A DNA stretch of 64,000 nt from an uncultured Lachnospiraceae bacterium (GTDB taxonomy: Bacteria > Bacillota > Clostridia > Lachnospirales > Lachnospiraceae). Location: positions 30,415-94,414 of the forward strand of contig CAJTTO010000009.1 of assembly GCA_910579275.1 (NCBI GenBank), in the 5' to 3' direction. Of the stretch, positions 25,343 through 34,203 are shown piece by piece (the stretch's first letter is position 1; every line of letters starts with the position of its first letter). Below the pieces are notes generated by a model. The model did no database searches. It was given only the letters and a program-made list of their open reading frames with translations, and was not told where the DNA came from. A program made the position numbers and the translations under genes.

Positions 25343-26668
25343 ATGAAAAAAGAACATTTACACATTGTAGAGCAGGTAGCGCCGGACAGCATCGCGGAGG
25401 AACTTGAAATTGAATCGGGTGATGCGATTGTGGCCATTAACGGTAATGCAATAGAGGATATTTTTGATTACCAGTACTTTACACAGGATGAATATATAGA
25501 GGTACTGATACGGAAACCCTCAGGGGAGGAGTGGCTTCTGGAGATTGACAAGGAATACGACGAGGATTTGGGGATTACGTTTGCAAACGGTTTGATGGAT
25601 GAATATCGTTCCTGCCGCAACAAATGTATTTTCTGCTTTATAGACCAGATGCCAAAAGGAATGCGCGATACACTGTATTTCAAGGATGACGATTCTAGGT
25701 TGTCCTTTCTGCAGGGAAATTATGTGACACTTACAAATATGTCAGATGAGGATATAGACCGCATTATTCGCTACAACCTGTCGCCGATTAATGTTTCTTT
25801 TCAGACTACCAATCCGGAACTGCGCTGTAAAATGCTGAACAATCGTTTTGCGGGGCAGGCGCTGGAAAAGGCGTGGAGACTTGCCCGCGCCGGAATTGCG
25901 ATGAATGGGCAGATTGTATTGTGTAAGGGAGTCAATGACGGGGAAGAACTAGAGCGCAGTATCAGGGATTTGTCGGAATTTCTGCCGAATCTGGAAAGTG
26001 TCTCGGTTGTCCCTGTGGGACTGTCGAAATACCGTGAGGGGTTGTTTCCGCTGGAACCGTTTACGAAAGAGGACGCAAGGAAGGTGCTTTCTATAATCCA
26101 CAGATGGCAGGACAAGCTGTTTTGCGCGCAGGGTGTTCATTTTATTCATGCAAGTGACGAGTGGTATATTCTTGCGGAGGAAGACTTGCCGGAGGAGGAG
26201 CGCTATGACGGCTATCTGCAGCTTGAGAACGGAGTCGGGATGCTGCGGCTTTTGATGGATGAGTTTCAGGAAGCTTTTGAGACACTGAAAAGAACAAAAG
26301 GTGCGGAGATTTTGCCAAAGGAAATTTCCGTTGCCACCGGAAAGCTCGCGCACAGCTTTATAGCCGATATGGCAGGACAGCTGATGGCGCAATACCCGCA
26401 GCTTTCCATCCATGTATATCCTATAAAAAATGACTTTTTCGGGGAAATGATAACGGTTTCCGGTTTGCTGACAGGGCAGGACTTGCTGGCACAGCTCAAA
26501 ACAAGACCGCTTGGCGATAAATTGCTGCTGCCGCAAAACATGTTCAAGAGCGGAGAGACGATATTTCTTGACGATATGACGCTTGATACGCTTGAAAAAG
26601 CTTTACAAGTGCCGATAGATATTGTAAAATCAAGCGGGCAGGATTTTCTTAATGCGATCGTATTCTGA
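25343..26668 (+). CDS. DUF512 family radical-SAM-like protein with N-terminal PDZ
   Basis: 441 aa. Residues about 5-75 resemble a PDZ domain (VAPDSIAEELEIESGDAIVAINGNAI). Cys91, Cys95 and Cys98 form C-x3-C-x2-C (CRNKCIFC), the Fe-S motif of radical SAM enzymes, followed by a barrel-like middle. The C-terminal DUF512 domain starts near 225 (LSKYREGLFPLEPFT) and ends VKSSGQDFLNAIVF. The reaction is unknown; the family is widespread in Clostridia and sits next to der, as here. AAAGGAAAAGGAAA precedes ATG. Confidence 0.88.
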   Translation: MKKEHLHIVEQVAPDSIAEELEIESGDAIVAINGNAIEDIFDYQYFTQDEYIEVLIRKPSGEEWLLEIDKEYDEDLGITFANGLMDEYRSCRNKCIFCFIDQMPKGMRDTLYFKDDDSRLSFLQGNYVTLTNMSDEDIDRIIRYNLSPINVSFQTTNPELRCKMLNNRFAGQALEKAWRLARAGIAMNGQIVLCKGVNDGEELERSIRDLSEFLPNLESVSVVPVGLSKYREGLFPLEPFTKEDARKVLSIIHRWQDKLFCAQGVHFIHASDEWYILAEEDLPEEERYDGYLQLENGVGMLRLLMDEFQEAFETLKRTKGAEILPKEISVATGKLAHSFIADMAGQLMAQYPQLSIHVYPIKNDFFGEMITVSGLLTGQDLLAQLKTRPLGDKLLLPQNMFKSGETIFLDDMTLDTLEKALQVPIDIVKSSGQDFLNAIVF

Positions 26669-26750
26669 TTAAAGAACGGCATACTTCCAAGTAGGCTGTG
26701 CATATCAACTAGTCAGTACATTAGTATAACATATAGAAATGGAGAGAATA

Positions 26751-28088
26751 ATGGAAAAGAGAAACAAAAAACCCATAGTGGCGATTGTGGGCAGACCAAA
26801 TGTCGGGAAATCGACGCTGTTCAATGCACTTGCGGGGGATAAAATTTCAATTGTTAAGGACACGCCAGGCATCACAAGAGACCGCATTTATGCGGATGTC
26901 ACGTGGCTGAACTGGAATTTTACGATGATTGATACTGGAGGAATCGAGCCGGACAGCAAGGATATTATCTTGTCACAGATGCGGGAGCAGGCGCAGATTG
27001 CAATTGACACGGCAGATGTTATTGTATTTCTGGTGGATGTGAAGCAAGGTCTTGTGGACGCGGACGCGAAAGTCGCCGATATGCTTAGACGCAGCCATAA
27101 GCCGGTAGTGCTTGTAGTCAATAAGGTAGACAGTTTTACAAAGATGGAGGCGGATGTCTATGAGTTTTATAACCTCGGCATAGGCGACCCCTACCCCATT
27201 TCTTCTGCGAACCGTCTTGGAATTGGCGATATGCTCGACGCTGTGACGGATCTGTTCGACAAGGAAGTGATGGAGGACGAGGAGGATGACAGGCCGAAGG
27301 TAGCGATTGTCGGAAAGCCAAATGTCGGAAAGTCCTCCATCATCAACAAGATTGCAGGCGAAAACCGTGTGATTGTCTCGGAGATTGCAGGAACAACAAG
27401 GGATGCTGTCGACACGGAAATTGTATACAACGATAAGGAATACATTTTTATCGACACGGCGGGGCTGCGCAGGAAAAATAAGATTAAAGAAGAACTGGAA
27501 CGGTTTATGATTATCCGCACCGTGAGCGCCGTGGAGCGTGCTGATGTCGTAATTCTTGTGATTGACGCGATAGAGGGCGTCACTGAGCAGGACGCCAAGA
27601 TTGCAGGAATCGCCCACGAGCGGGGAAAGGGCATTATTATAGCAGTCAATAAGTGGGATGCCATTGAAAAAGATGATAAGACGATTTACCGCTTTACGGA
27701 GAAAGTAAGAAACACGCTTTCTTTTATGCTGTACGCGGAGATTGTATTTATCTCGGCAGTCACCGGACAGCGGTTAAATAAGCTTTTTGAGACGATAGAC
27801 ATGGTTATAGAGAATCAGTCCCTGCGCATTTCGACAGGCGTTGTCAACGAGATTGTCACGGAGGCAGTGGCGCTCCAGCAGCCGCCTTCCGACAAGGGAA
27901 AGAGACTCAAAATTTTTTACACGACACAGGTGGGCGTCAAACCGCCGACTTTTGTTGTGTTTGTAAACAGCAAGGAACTGATGCATTTTTCGTACACAAG
28001 ATATCTTGAAAACAAAATAAGGGAAGCGTTTGGATTCAGAGGAACTTCACTAAAATTTATCATCAGGGAGCGAAAGGATGACAAATAA
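26751..28088 (+). CDS. der: ribosome-associated GTPase Der (EngA)
   Basis: About 445 aa with two tandem GTPase domains: GRPNVGKST...DTPGITRDR...DTGG...NKVD and GKPNVGKSS...GTTRDAVDT...DTAGLRRK...NKWD. A KH-like C-terminal domain (about 350-445) follows. Der is needed for 50S subunit maturation. ATG 26751 is preferred over 26739 because GGAGAG lies between them at proper spacing. It probably forms an operon with plsY and gpsA. Confidence 0.96.
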   Translation: MEKRNKKPIVAIVGRPNVGKSTLFNALAGDKISIVKDTPGITRDRIYADVTWLNWNFTMIDTGGIEPDSKDIILSQMREQAQIAIDTADVIVFLVDVKQGLVDADAKVADMLRRSHKPVVLVVNKVDSFTKMEADVYEFYNLGIGDPYPISSANRLGIGDMLDAVTDLFDKEVMEDEEDDRPKVAIVGKPNVGKSSIINKIAGENRVIVSEIAGTTRDAVDTEIVYNDKEYIFIDTAGLRRKNKIKEELERFMIIRTVSAVERADVVILVIDAIEGVTEQDAKIAGIAHERGKGIIIAVNKWDAIEKDDKTIYRFTEKVRNTLSFMLYAEIVFISAVTGQRLNKLFETIDMVIENQSLRISTGVVNEIVTEAVALQQPPSDKGKRLKIFYTTQVGVKPPTFVVFVNSKELMHFSYTRYLENKIREAFGFRGTSLKFIIRERKDDK

Positions 28089-28118
28089 GAAGGTAATAGG
28101 AAAGGATATGATGAAGAA

Positions 28119-28766
28119 ATGATACGCTTGGTATGTTTGTTAATCGGCTATATCTTTGGGTGTTTTCAGACATCCTATATTTACGGGAGGCTTCATGGCA
28201 TAGACATCAGAAAACATGGCAGCGGAAATGCAGGCACGACAAACTCACTGCGTGTCCTTGGAAAAAAAGCAGGTGCAATTGTTCTGATTTGTGATATTAT
28301 AAAGACAGGACTGGTAATGACGCTTGTCAGGTTCTTATTCCGTGAGCAGTATGGAGATATCCTGTACCTGCTTGTAATCTACGCGGCGGCAGGCTCGATT
28401 TTGGGACACAATTTTCCGTTCTATCTTGGTTTTAAGGGTGGTAAGGGAATTGCCTGTACAGCGGGACTGGTTCTCTTTTTTCATCCCTATATGATTATAC
28501 CGCAGGTAATAACCTTTTTCGGAATCTTTTTTACAACACATTATGTATCGCTGGGTTCTTTGGTGGTGGAGCTTGTGCTGATTGCGGAGATGGTCATTTT
28601 CGGGCAGATGGGCTTGTGGGGAATGGAGCAGGCGGCGTTAAATGAGCTATATGCTGTAACCGCACTTCTGGCGATGCTTGCATTCTGGGGGCATCGGGCA
28701 AACATCCGCAGACTGGTACATAAAGAGGAAAGAAAGACTTATCTGAGTAAGAAAAGTGAACAGTAA
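28119..28766 (+). CDS. plsY: acyl-phosphate:glycerol-3-phosphate acyltransferase
   Basis: 215 aa integral membrane enzyme with about five helices and the three PlsY motifs: GSGNAGTTNSLRVLGKKAG, GHNFPFYLGFKGGKG and a C-terminal WGHRANIRRL (usual H-x-x-N-I-x-R-L). It makes lysophosphatidic acid from acyl phosphate and glycerol-3-phosphate, the product of GpsA's reaction encoded next door. The end overlaps the longest gpsA frame but not its chosen start. Confidence 0.96.
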   Translation: MIRLVCLLIGYIFGCFQTSYIYGRLHGIDIRKHGSGNAGTTNSLRVLGKKAGAIVLICDIIKTGLVMTLVRFLFREQYGDILYLLVIYAAAGSILGHNFPFYLGFKGGKGIACTAGLVLFFHPYMIIPQVITFFGIFFTTHYVSLGSLVVELVLIAEMVIFGQMGLWGMEQAALNELYAVTALLAMLAFWGHRANIRRLVHKEERKTYLSKKSEQ

Positions 28767-28797
28767 TCATAGCAAATGGAAAGATTGGGGTAAAGCC

Positions 28798-29817
28798 ATG
28801 GCAAAAGTAGGAATCATAGGGGCAGGAAGCTGGGGAATTGCATTGTCAGTGCTTCTGCACAATAACGGACATAATATCACGGTGTGGTCGGCGCTGGCAG
28901 ATGAAATTGAAATGCTCAAGAGGGAACATGAGCACAAGGACAAGCTTTCGGGCGTAAAACTTGCAGAGGATGTCCTCTTCGCAACCGAGCTTCCGGATGC
29001 CGTCAGGGAAAAAGACATTCTGGTGCTGGCAGTGCCGTCGTCATTCACGAGGGCGACAGCGCATAATATGAGGGAGTACGTGGCAGACGGGCAAATCATT
29101 GTAAACGTGGCGAAAGGCATCGAGGAATCGACACTTATGACACTTTCACAGGTGATAGAGCAGGAAATTCCGCAGGCGGATGTGGCTGTTTTGTCCGGAC
29201 CTTCCCATGCCGAGGAGGTTGGAAAGTGCATTCCCACAACGATTGTGGTGGGCGCAGGGACGAAGAAGACAGCAGAGTATATCCAGAATGTTTTTATGAG
29301 TGACGTATTCCGGGTTTATACAAGCCCTGACGTGCTTGGCATCGAGCTTGGGGCAGCACTGAAAAATGTAGTCGCCTTGGCAGCAGGCATCGCGGACGGA
29401 CTTGGCTATGGCGACAACACAAAGGCAGCACTGATAACACGCGGCATTACGGAAATTGCAAGACTTGGAATAGAGATGGGCGGAAAGTTTGAAACGTTCT
29501 GCGGCCTGTCAGGTATAGGGGATTTGATTGTGACCTGTGCAAGCATGCACAGCCGGAACAGGCGCGCCGGAATCCTTATTGGTCAGGGAAAGACGATGGA
29601 GGAAGCCATGGCGGAAGTAAAGATGGTCGTGGAGGGCGTTTTTTCCGCAAAGGCGGCGATGGGGCTTGCGAAAAAATACAATGTGGAGCTTCCCATTATC
29701 GAACAGGTCAACGAAGTGCTTTTCAACAAGAAACCAGCCGCGGCGGCAGTCAGGGACTTGATGATACGTGACAAAAAGATAGAAATTACGCATGATGACG
29801 CGGATTGGAAAATATGA
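28798..29817 (+). CDS. gpsA: NAD(P)-dependent glycerol-3-phosphate dehydrogenase
   Basis: About 339 aa. N-terminal Rossmann motif GIIGAGSWGIAL, then VNVAKGIE, the catalytic-Lys region ELGAALKNVVALAAGI and GLSGIGDLIVTC. It reduces dihydroxyacetone phosphate to glycerol-3-phosphate for phospholipids. ATG 28798 opens directly on the Rossmann strand; GTG 28756 would add 14 residues overlapping plsY. The plsY-gpsA order is conserved widely. Confidence 0.96.
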   Translation: MAKVGIIGAGSWGIALSVLLHNNGHNITVWSALADEIEMLKREHEHKDKLSGVKLAEDVLFATELPDAVREKDILVLAVPSSFTRATAHNMREYVADGQIIVNVAKGIEESTLMTLSQVIEQEIPQADVAVLSGPSHAEEVGKCIPTTIVVGAGTKKTAEYIQNVFMSDVFRVYTSPDVLGIELGAALKNVVALAAGIADGLGYGDNTKAALITRGITEIARLGIEMGGKFETFCGLSGIGDLIVTCASMHSRNRRAGILIGQGKTMEEAMAEVKMVVEGVFSAKAAMGLAKKYNVELPIIEQVNEVLFNKKPAAAAVRDLMIRDKKIEITHDDADWKI

Positions 29818-29879
29818 TTTCTAAATAGAAAAAGAGACAAATGATTTATGTCTTGACAATACAGAAAGGAATATACGAA

Positions 29880-30695
29880 ATGGCAAACACGGAATTTAAC
29901 AGTACACAGGATTATGTGGCGAGCGAGGAGCTGCTCTCAAGTGTAAATGTGGCAATTGCACTGAAAAAGCCGCTGCTTGTCAAGGGAGAACCGGGAACGG
30001 GGAAGACGATGCTGGCACAGGCGGTCGCCAACTCACTTGGCAAAAAGCTTATCATCTGGAACATCAAATCTACGACGAAGGCGCAGGACGGATTGTATAT
30101 GTATGACACAATCCAGCGGCTTTATGACGGGCAGTTTGGTGAGGAGGGCGTTGACGATATCGCAAGGTACATCAAACTTGGTAAACTCGGTGAGGCGTTT
30201 GAGAGCGACGAGCAGGTTGTTCTTCTGATTGACGAAATTGACAAGGCAGATTTGGAATTTCCAAACGACCTTTTATGGGAGCTTGACCAGATGGAATTTT
30301 ATATTCATGAGACAAAGCGTACCGTAAAGGCAAAGCACAGACCGATTGTGATTATCACGTCAAATGCGGAAAAAGAACTTCCAGATGCGTTTTTGAGAAG
30401 ATGCATTTTCCACTATATTGATTTTCCGAATGCGGAGCTGATGGAGGAGATTATCAGGACACATTATCCGGATGTCGAGGAGAACCTCATGAAAAGTGCC
30501 ATGCAGGTATTTTATGACATCAGGTCGCTTCGCGATGTGCGCAAAAAACCGAGCACTTCAGAGCTGATTGACTGGATTAATGCGCTGCAGATTGGCGGTA
30601 TTCCTGCTGATACGCTGCGTGCAAAACTGCCGTTTGTCGGTGTTGTCGTAAAAAAAGATGAGGATTTGGAGACAGTAAGACAGGAAATTCATTAA
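29880..30695 (+). CDS. MoxR-type AAA+ ATPase
   Basis: About 271 aa. Walker A GEPGTGKT at 36-43, Walker B LLIDEID with Asp118-Glu119, sensor 1 ITSNAEKELP, arginine finger region FLRRCIF. MoxR ATPases partner with VWA proteins as chaperones for metal-cofactor or complex assembly; such a VWA gene starts 33 nt downstream. ATG 29880 has AGAAAGGA 10 nt upstream and matches the compact family start. Substrate complex unknown; this is the first of two MoxR-VWA pairs in the window. Confidence 0.92.
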   Translation: MANTEFNSTQDYVASEELLSSVNVAIALKKPLLVKGEPGTGKTMLAQAVANSLGKKLIIWNIKSTTKAQDGLYMYDTIQRLYDGQFGEEGVDDIARYIKLGKLGEAFESDEQVVLLIDEIDKADLEFPNDLLWELDQMEFYIHETKRTVKAKHRPIVIITSNAEKELPDAFLRRCIFHYIDFPNAELMEEIIRTHYPDVEENLMKSAMQVFYDIRSLRDVRKKPSTSELIDWINALQIGGIPADTLRAKLPFVGVVVKKDEDLETVRQEIH

Positions 30696-30728
30696 CCTGA
30701 TTTGTTTCGGAATGAAATGAGGGAAAAG

Positions 30729-31931
30729 ATGTTTTCAAAATTTTTCTATACATTAAAGGATAAGGGGCTTGAAGTCTCACTAGGAGAGTGGCTGGATTTG
30801 CAGGAGGCGCTCGACAAAGGGCTTTGTGAAAGCTCGCTCACACAGTTTTACTACGTGGCAAGGATGATTCTTGTAAAAAGTGAGACGGAATTTGACAAAT
30901 TTGACATGGCTTTTGAGGAGTGCTTCAAGGGTGTCAAGATGGAGACGGAAGTCGGGAAAAACATGCTCAAATGGCTTGACAAGTCCGACATGATGGAGCT
31001 TGCCCATGAGGAGGCAAGGAACCATCTGAATCAGGTGGAAGATATCCATGTGGATAAGGAGGATGTGGAGCAGACATTCAAGCAGCGCCTGAAAGACCAG
31101 AATGAGGAACATAACGGCGGAAGTTTCTGGATTGGCACCATGGGAAAAACATCATTCGGAAATACCGGTGGAAATGTGGGCGGTGTACGTGTCGGCGGCC
31201 AGACAGGATACCAGTCGGCATTTTCCGTTGTCGGAGCGCGCAAATACAGAGATTTTCGGGATGACAGGGTGATTGACAACCGCCAGTTCCAGATGGCGCT
31301 GAAACGACTGCGGCAGTTCTCAACAAAGCTTGACATCCCCAAATCGGAGCTTGACATTGACGGCACGATTGATAAGACCTGCAGCAATGGCGGGTATCTG
31401 CAGATTGAGATGATGAAGCCGCGCAAGAATGCTGTGAAGCTGCTCCTCCTGATGGATTCCGGCGGAACAATGATTCCCTACACAAAGCTTATGAACGATT
31501 TGTTTCAGTCGGTAAATAAGTCCAATCATTTTAAGGATGTCAAGGTATACTATTTCCACAACTGTATTTATTCGAAACTTTACAAGTCTCCGGAATGTGA
31601 AAACGGGGACTGGATCGATACGGAGTGGCTGTTTCGGAACGTTGACAGTGACTATAAGGTAATCATAGTCGGCGATGCGGCGATGGCGCCGGAGGAGCTG
31701 TATTCGGAGTCGGGAAACTACAGGGGGCCAAACGGCGGGCTGTCTGGTTTCCAGTGGCTGCATCTGGTGAAACGTCATTATAAAAAGGTTGTGTGGATGA
31801 ATCCCAAAATGGCTCCCGGAAGGGCGCCGTGGCGCGAGGCAGAGACTGCCGTAAAAGAAATATTCCCGATGTATAAGCTTACGGTGAAGGGTTTAAATGA
31901 AGCCATGGTGAAACTGATGGCAACGAAATAA
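30729..31931 (+). CDS. CoxE-like VWA protein, partner of the MoxR ATPase
   Basis: About 400 aa. An N-terminal helical part (1-125) is followed by a Gly-rich linker (about 130-165) and a C-terminal VWA domain beginning near 235. The metal site should be D-x-S-x-S; here it reads D243-S-G245-G-T247, so the middle serine is glycine and the last is threonine. Several CoxE-like proteins deviate this way. The end shows WMNPKMAPGRAPW. GAGGGA before ATG 30729 supports that start over 30702 or 30717. Confidence 0.85.
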   Translation: MFSKFFYTLKDKGLEVSLGEWLDLQEALDKGLCESSLTQFYYVARMILVKSETEFDKFDMAFEECFKGVKMETEVGKNMLKWLDKSDMMELAHEEARNHLNQVEDIHVDKEDVEQTFKQRLKDQNEEHNGGSFWIGTMGKTSFGNTGGNVGGVRVGGQTGYQSAFSVVGARKYRDFRDDRVIDNRQFQMALKRLRQFSTKLDIPKSELDIDGTIDKTCSNGGYLQIEMMKPRKNAVKLLLLMDSGGTMIPYTKLMNDLFQSVNKSNHFKDVKVYYFHNCIYSKLYKSPECENGDWIDTEWLFRNVDSDYKVIIVGDAAMAPEELYSESGNYRGPNGGLSGFQWLHLVKRHYKKVVWMNPKMAPGRAPWREAETAVKEIFPMYKLTVKGLNEAMVKLMATK

Positions 31932-31942
31932 GAATTTTGAAT

Positions 31943-31983
31943 CATAACAGTCCCCGAAATGGACAGTTATGGTTCTTTTTTTC
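31943..31983 (+). terminator. terminator of the MoxR-VWA transcript
   Basis: CATAACAGTCC (31943-31953) pairs with GGACAGTTATG (31961-31971) with one mismatch, followed by a T-rich tract containing TTCTTTTTTT. It lies inside the longest frame of spoIVA and argues for the downstream start. Confidence 0.8.
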
Positions 31984-32060
31984 TTGTGGTGCGCATATGG
32001 TTAATTAGATTCAAGTATACGGAACAGGTTACAAAAATAAATAACGGGAAAGGGGAAACT

Positions 32061-33563
32061 ATGAGCCAGCTTGATGCAAGTCAGGAATTTAATTTATACA
32101 GGGATATCAGCCAGCGCACCGGAGGAGAAATCTATGTGGGAGTGGTAGGGCCAGTCAGGACAGGAAAATCCACATTCATAAAACGGTTTATGGATTTAAT
32201 GGTACTTCCGCAGATAGAAAATGAGCACGAGAGAGTGCGTACACAGGACGAACTGCCGCAGAGCAGCGGAGGACGCACCATTACAACCACGGAGCCGAAA
32301 TTTATACCGAAGGAGGCGGCGCAGATTGACATTAGCGACGGCATCAATGTCAAGGTGCGGCTGATAGACTGCGTGGGCTACATGGTGGATGGCGCGGCGG
32401 GGCACATGGAGGAGGATGTGGAACGGATGGTGAAGACACCCTGGTCCAGAGAAGAAATTCCATTTACTCAGGCTGCGGAAATCGGAACAAGGAAAGTCAT
32501 TCAGGATCACTCGACAATCGGCATTGTGGTTACTACGGACGGAAGCTTCGGCGAAATACCGCGCAGCGCCTATAAACCGGCGGAGGAGCAGACAATCACG
32601 GAGCTCAAGGCACTCGGAAAACCTTTTGTGGTACTTGTAAATACAACAAAACCATACTCTGAGGATGCGAAGGAAATCGCAGCGGAGATTGAAAAGAAAT
32701 ATATCGTCAAGGCAATACCGGTCAATATCGAACAGCTCAGACGTGATGACATTACGATGATTTTGGAACAGGTCATGTATGAGTTTCCTGTGTCGGTAAT
32801 TGAATTTTACACGCCCAAATGGATGGATATTATGGATATCGAGAACCCGATGAAGAAGGAAGTCATCGAAAAGCTGCATATGATAATGGATAAGGTCACG
32901 ACAGTGCGGGATTTGGTTGAGAAGGACTTCAGCCAGCTCCTTGAGAAAGACAGCGAGTATATCAGACGGTGCAAGTACGATCAGGTGAATATTGCCGATG
33001 GTTCCGCTGCCTTTTTGCTTGAGGGGGACACAAAATATTACTATGAGCTATTGAGTGATATGACCGGGGAAAAGATAGCAGGGGAGTATCAGCTGATGCA
33101 GCTGCTGTCAAGTCTGGCAGACATGAAAAAGGAATACCAGAAAGTGCTCAATGCGCTTGAGAGTGTGCGGCAGAAAGGATACGGCGTTGTGACACCGGAG
33201 CGGGATGAAATCATGTTGGAAAATCCCACGCTGATTAAACACGGAAACAAGTACGGCGTCAAAATAAAGGCACAGAGTCCCTCCATCCATATGATAAAGG
33301 CAAATATAGAGACAGAGATTGCGCCGATTGTCGGGACGCAGCAGCAGGCGCAGGATTTAATCGGTTACATATCCAATGCGGAGACGTCAAAAGAAGGTAT
33401 TTGGGAGACAAATATTTTTGGCAAGACAGTGGAACAGCTGGTTAACGATGGTATTACAAGCAAGGTTTCCATGATTGGGGAGGAAAGCCAGATAAAACTG
33501 CAGGATACCATGCAGAAGATTGTCAACGATTCCAATGGCGGGATGGTTTGTATTATTATATAG
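32061..33563 (+). CDS. spoIVA: stage IV sporulation protein A (spore coat morphogenetic ATPase)
   Basis: About 500 aa, comparable with B. subtilis SpoIVA (492 aa). Walker A GPVRTGKST lies near residue 33, with a TRAFAC-type GTPase fold that acts as an ATPase; the sequence RTQDELPQSSGGRTITTTEPKF and the C-terminal end SNGGMVCIII are strongly conserved. SpoIVA polymerises on the forespore surface and forms the coat basement layer. ATG 32061 has AAAGGGGAAA upstream. Its presence is good evidence of an endospore former, though other sporulation genes lie outside the window. Confidence 0.97.
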   Translation: MSQLDASQEFNLYRDISQRTGGEIYVGVVGPVRTGKSTFIKRFMDLMVLPQIENEHERVRTQDELPQSSGGRTITTTEPKFIPKEAAQIDISDGINVKVRLIDCVGYMVDGAAGHMEEDVERMVKTPWSREEIPFTQAAEIGTRKVIQDHSTIGIVVTTDGSFGEIPRSAYKPAEEQTITELKALGKPFVVLVNTTKPYSEDAKEIAAEIEKKYIVKAIPVNIEQLRRDDITMILEQVMYEFPVSVIEFYTPKWMDIMDIENPMKKEVIEKLHMIMDKVTTVRDLVEKDFSQLLEKDSEYIRRCKYDQVNIADGSAAFLLEGDTKYYYELLSDMTGEKIAGEYQLMQLLSSLADMKKEYQKVLNALESVRQKGYGVVTPERDEIMLENPTLIKHGNKYGVKIKAQSPSIHMIKANIETEIAPIVGTQQQAQDLIGYISNAETSKEGIWETNIFGKTVEQLVNDGITSKVSMIGEESQIKLQDTMQKIVNDSNGGMVCIII

Positions 33564-33572
33564 TATCGTGAT

Positions 33573-33611
33573 AAAAGTCAGGATGTGCCGGTGTTTACAT
33601 CCTGACTTTTT
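33573..33611 (+). terminator. terminator of spoIVA
   Basis: AAAAGTCAGGATGT (33573-33586) pairs perfectly with ACATCCTGACTTTT (33597-33610) around 10 nt, ending in TTTTT. Confidence 0.9.
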
Positions 33612-33624
33612 ATAAAGTGTTTGG

Positions 33625-33653
33625 TTGTTACAAATTTTATAATGTGATATAAT
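33625..33653 (+). promoter_or_regulatory. promoter of cdd
   Basis: TTGTTA (33625-33630), 17-nt spacer, TATAAT (33648-33653). A leader of about 120 nt follows, in which I see no clear structure. Confidence 0.65.
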
Positions 33654-33779
33654 ATTATCGTAAACGCAAAGCATGTGAATTCCTTGTGTGGCCGTGCTTT
33701 TGCCGTTTGCCATAAAATGTGCGGTCTGAAATCGTGCAGAGATTGTATCGTTAAATTTAAAATAATGGAGATAATGCAA

Positions 33780-34187
33780 ATGGACAATAAAGAATTGATA
33801 CGTCAGGCGCTGGAAGCAAGGGAACGGGCATATGTTCCTTATTCAAAGTATAAGGTGGGCGCAGCGCTTTTGACAAAAGAAGGAAAGGTGTATCAGGGAT
33901 GCAATATCGAGAATGCGGCATATACCCCGACAAACTGTGCGGAGCGGACAGCTTTTTTTAAGGCGGTAAGCGAGGGCGAGCGGGCGTTTGAGGCGATTGC
34001 GATAGTCGGCGGCTATGAAGGTGCGCCGTCTGATTTTGCCTATCCATGCGGCGTGTGCAGGCAGGTTATGATGGAATTTTGCAACCCAAAGAAGTTCCGT
34101 GTTATCACGGCAATATCAGAAGACAATTATTTGGAAAAAACACTCGAAGAAATGCTGCCGCATGGTTTTGGACCGGAAAACTTATAG
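33780..34187 (+). CDS. cdd: cytidine deaminase
   Basis: About 135 aa, the size of the small tetrameric enzyme. Zinc site: C-A-E in NCAERTAFFKA (Cys replaces the usual His in tetrameric forms, Glu is catalytic) and P-C-G-V-C. YVPYSKYKVGAALL is the usual N-terminal segment. It deaminates cytidine and deoxycytidine to uridine forms in pyrimidine salvage. ATG 33780 matches family length and has GGAG about 10 nt upstream; longer in-frame starts would extend into the leader. Confidence 0.95.
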   Translation: MDNKELIRQALEARERAYVPYSKYKVGAALLTKEGKVYQGCNIENAAYTPTNCAERTAFFKAVSEGERAFEAIAIVGGYEGAPSDFAYPCGVCRQVMMEFCNPKKFRVITAISEDNYLEKTLEEMLPHGFGPENL

Positions 34188-34203
34188 CGAGGGAAGATGA
34201 TTC

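Noticed and set aside
31984..32060. Sporulation sigma-E promoter for spoIVA
   Set aside because: A GCGCATAT and a GTATACG stretch are present but match too loosely, so no promoter is claimed.
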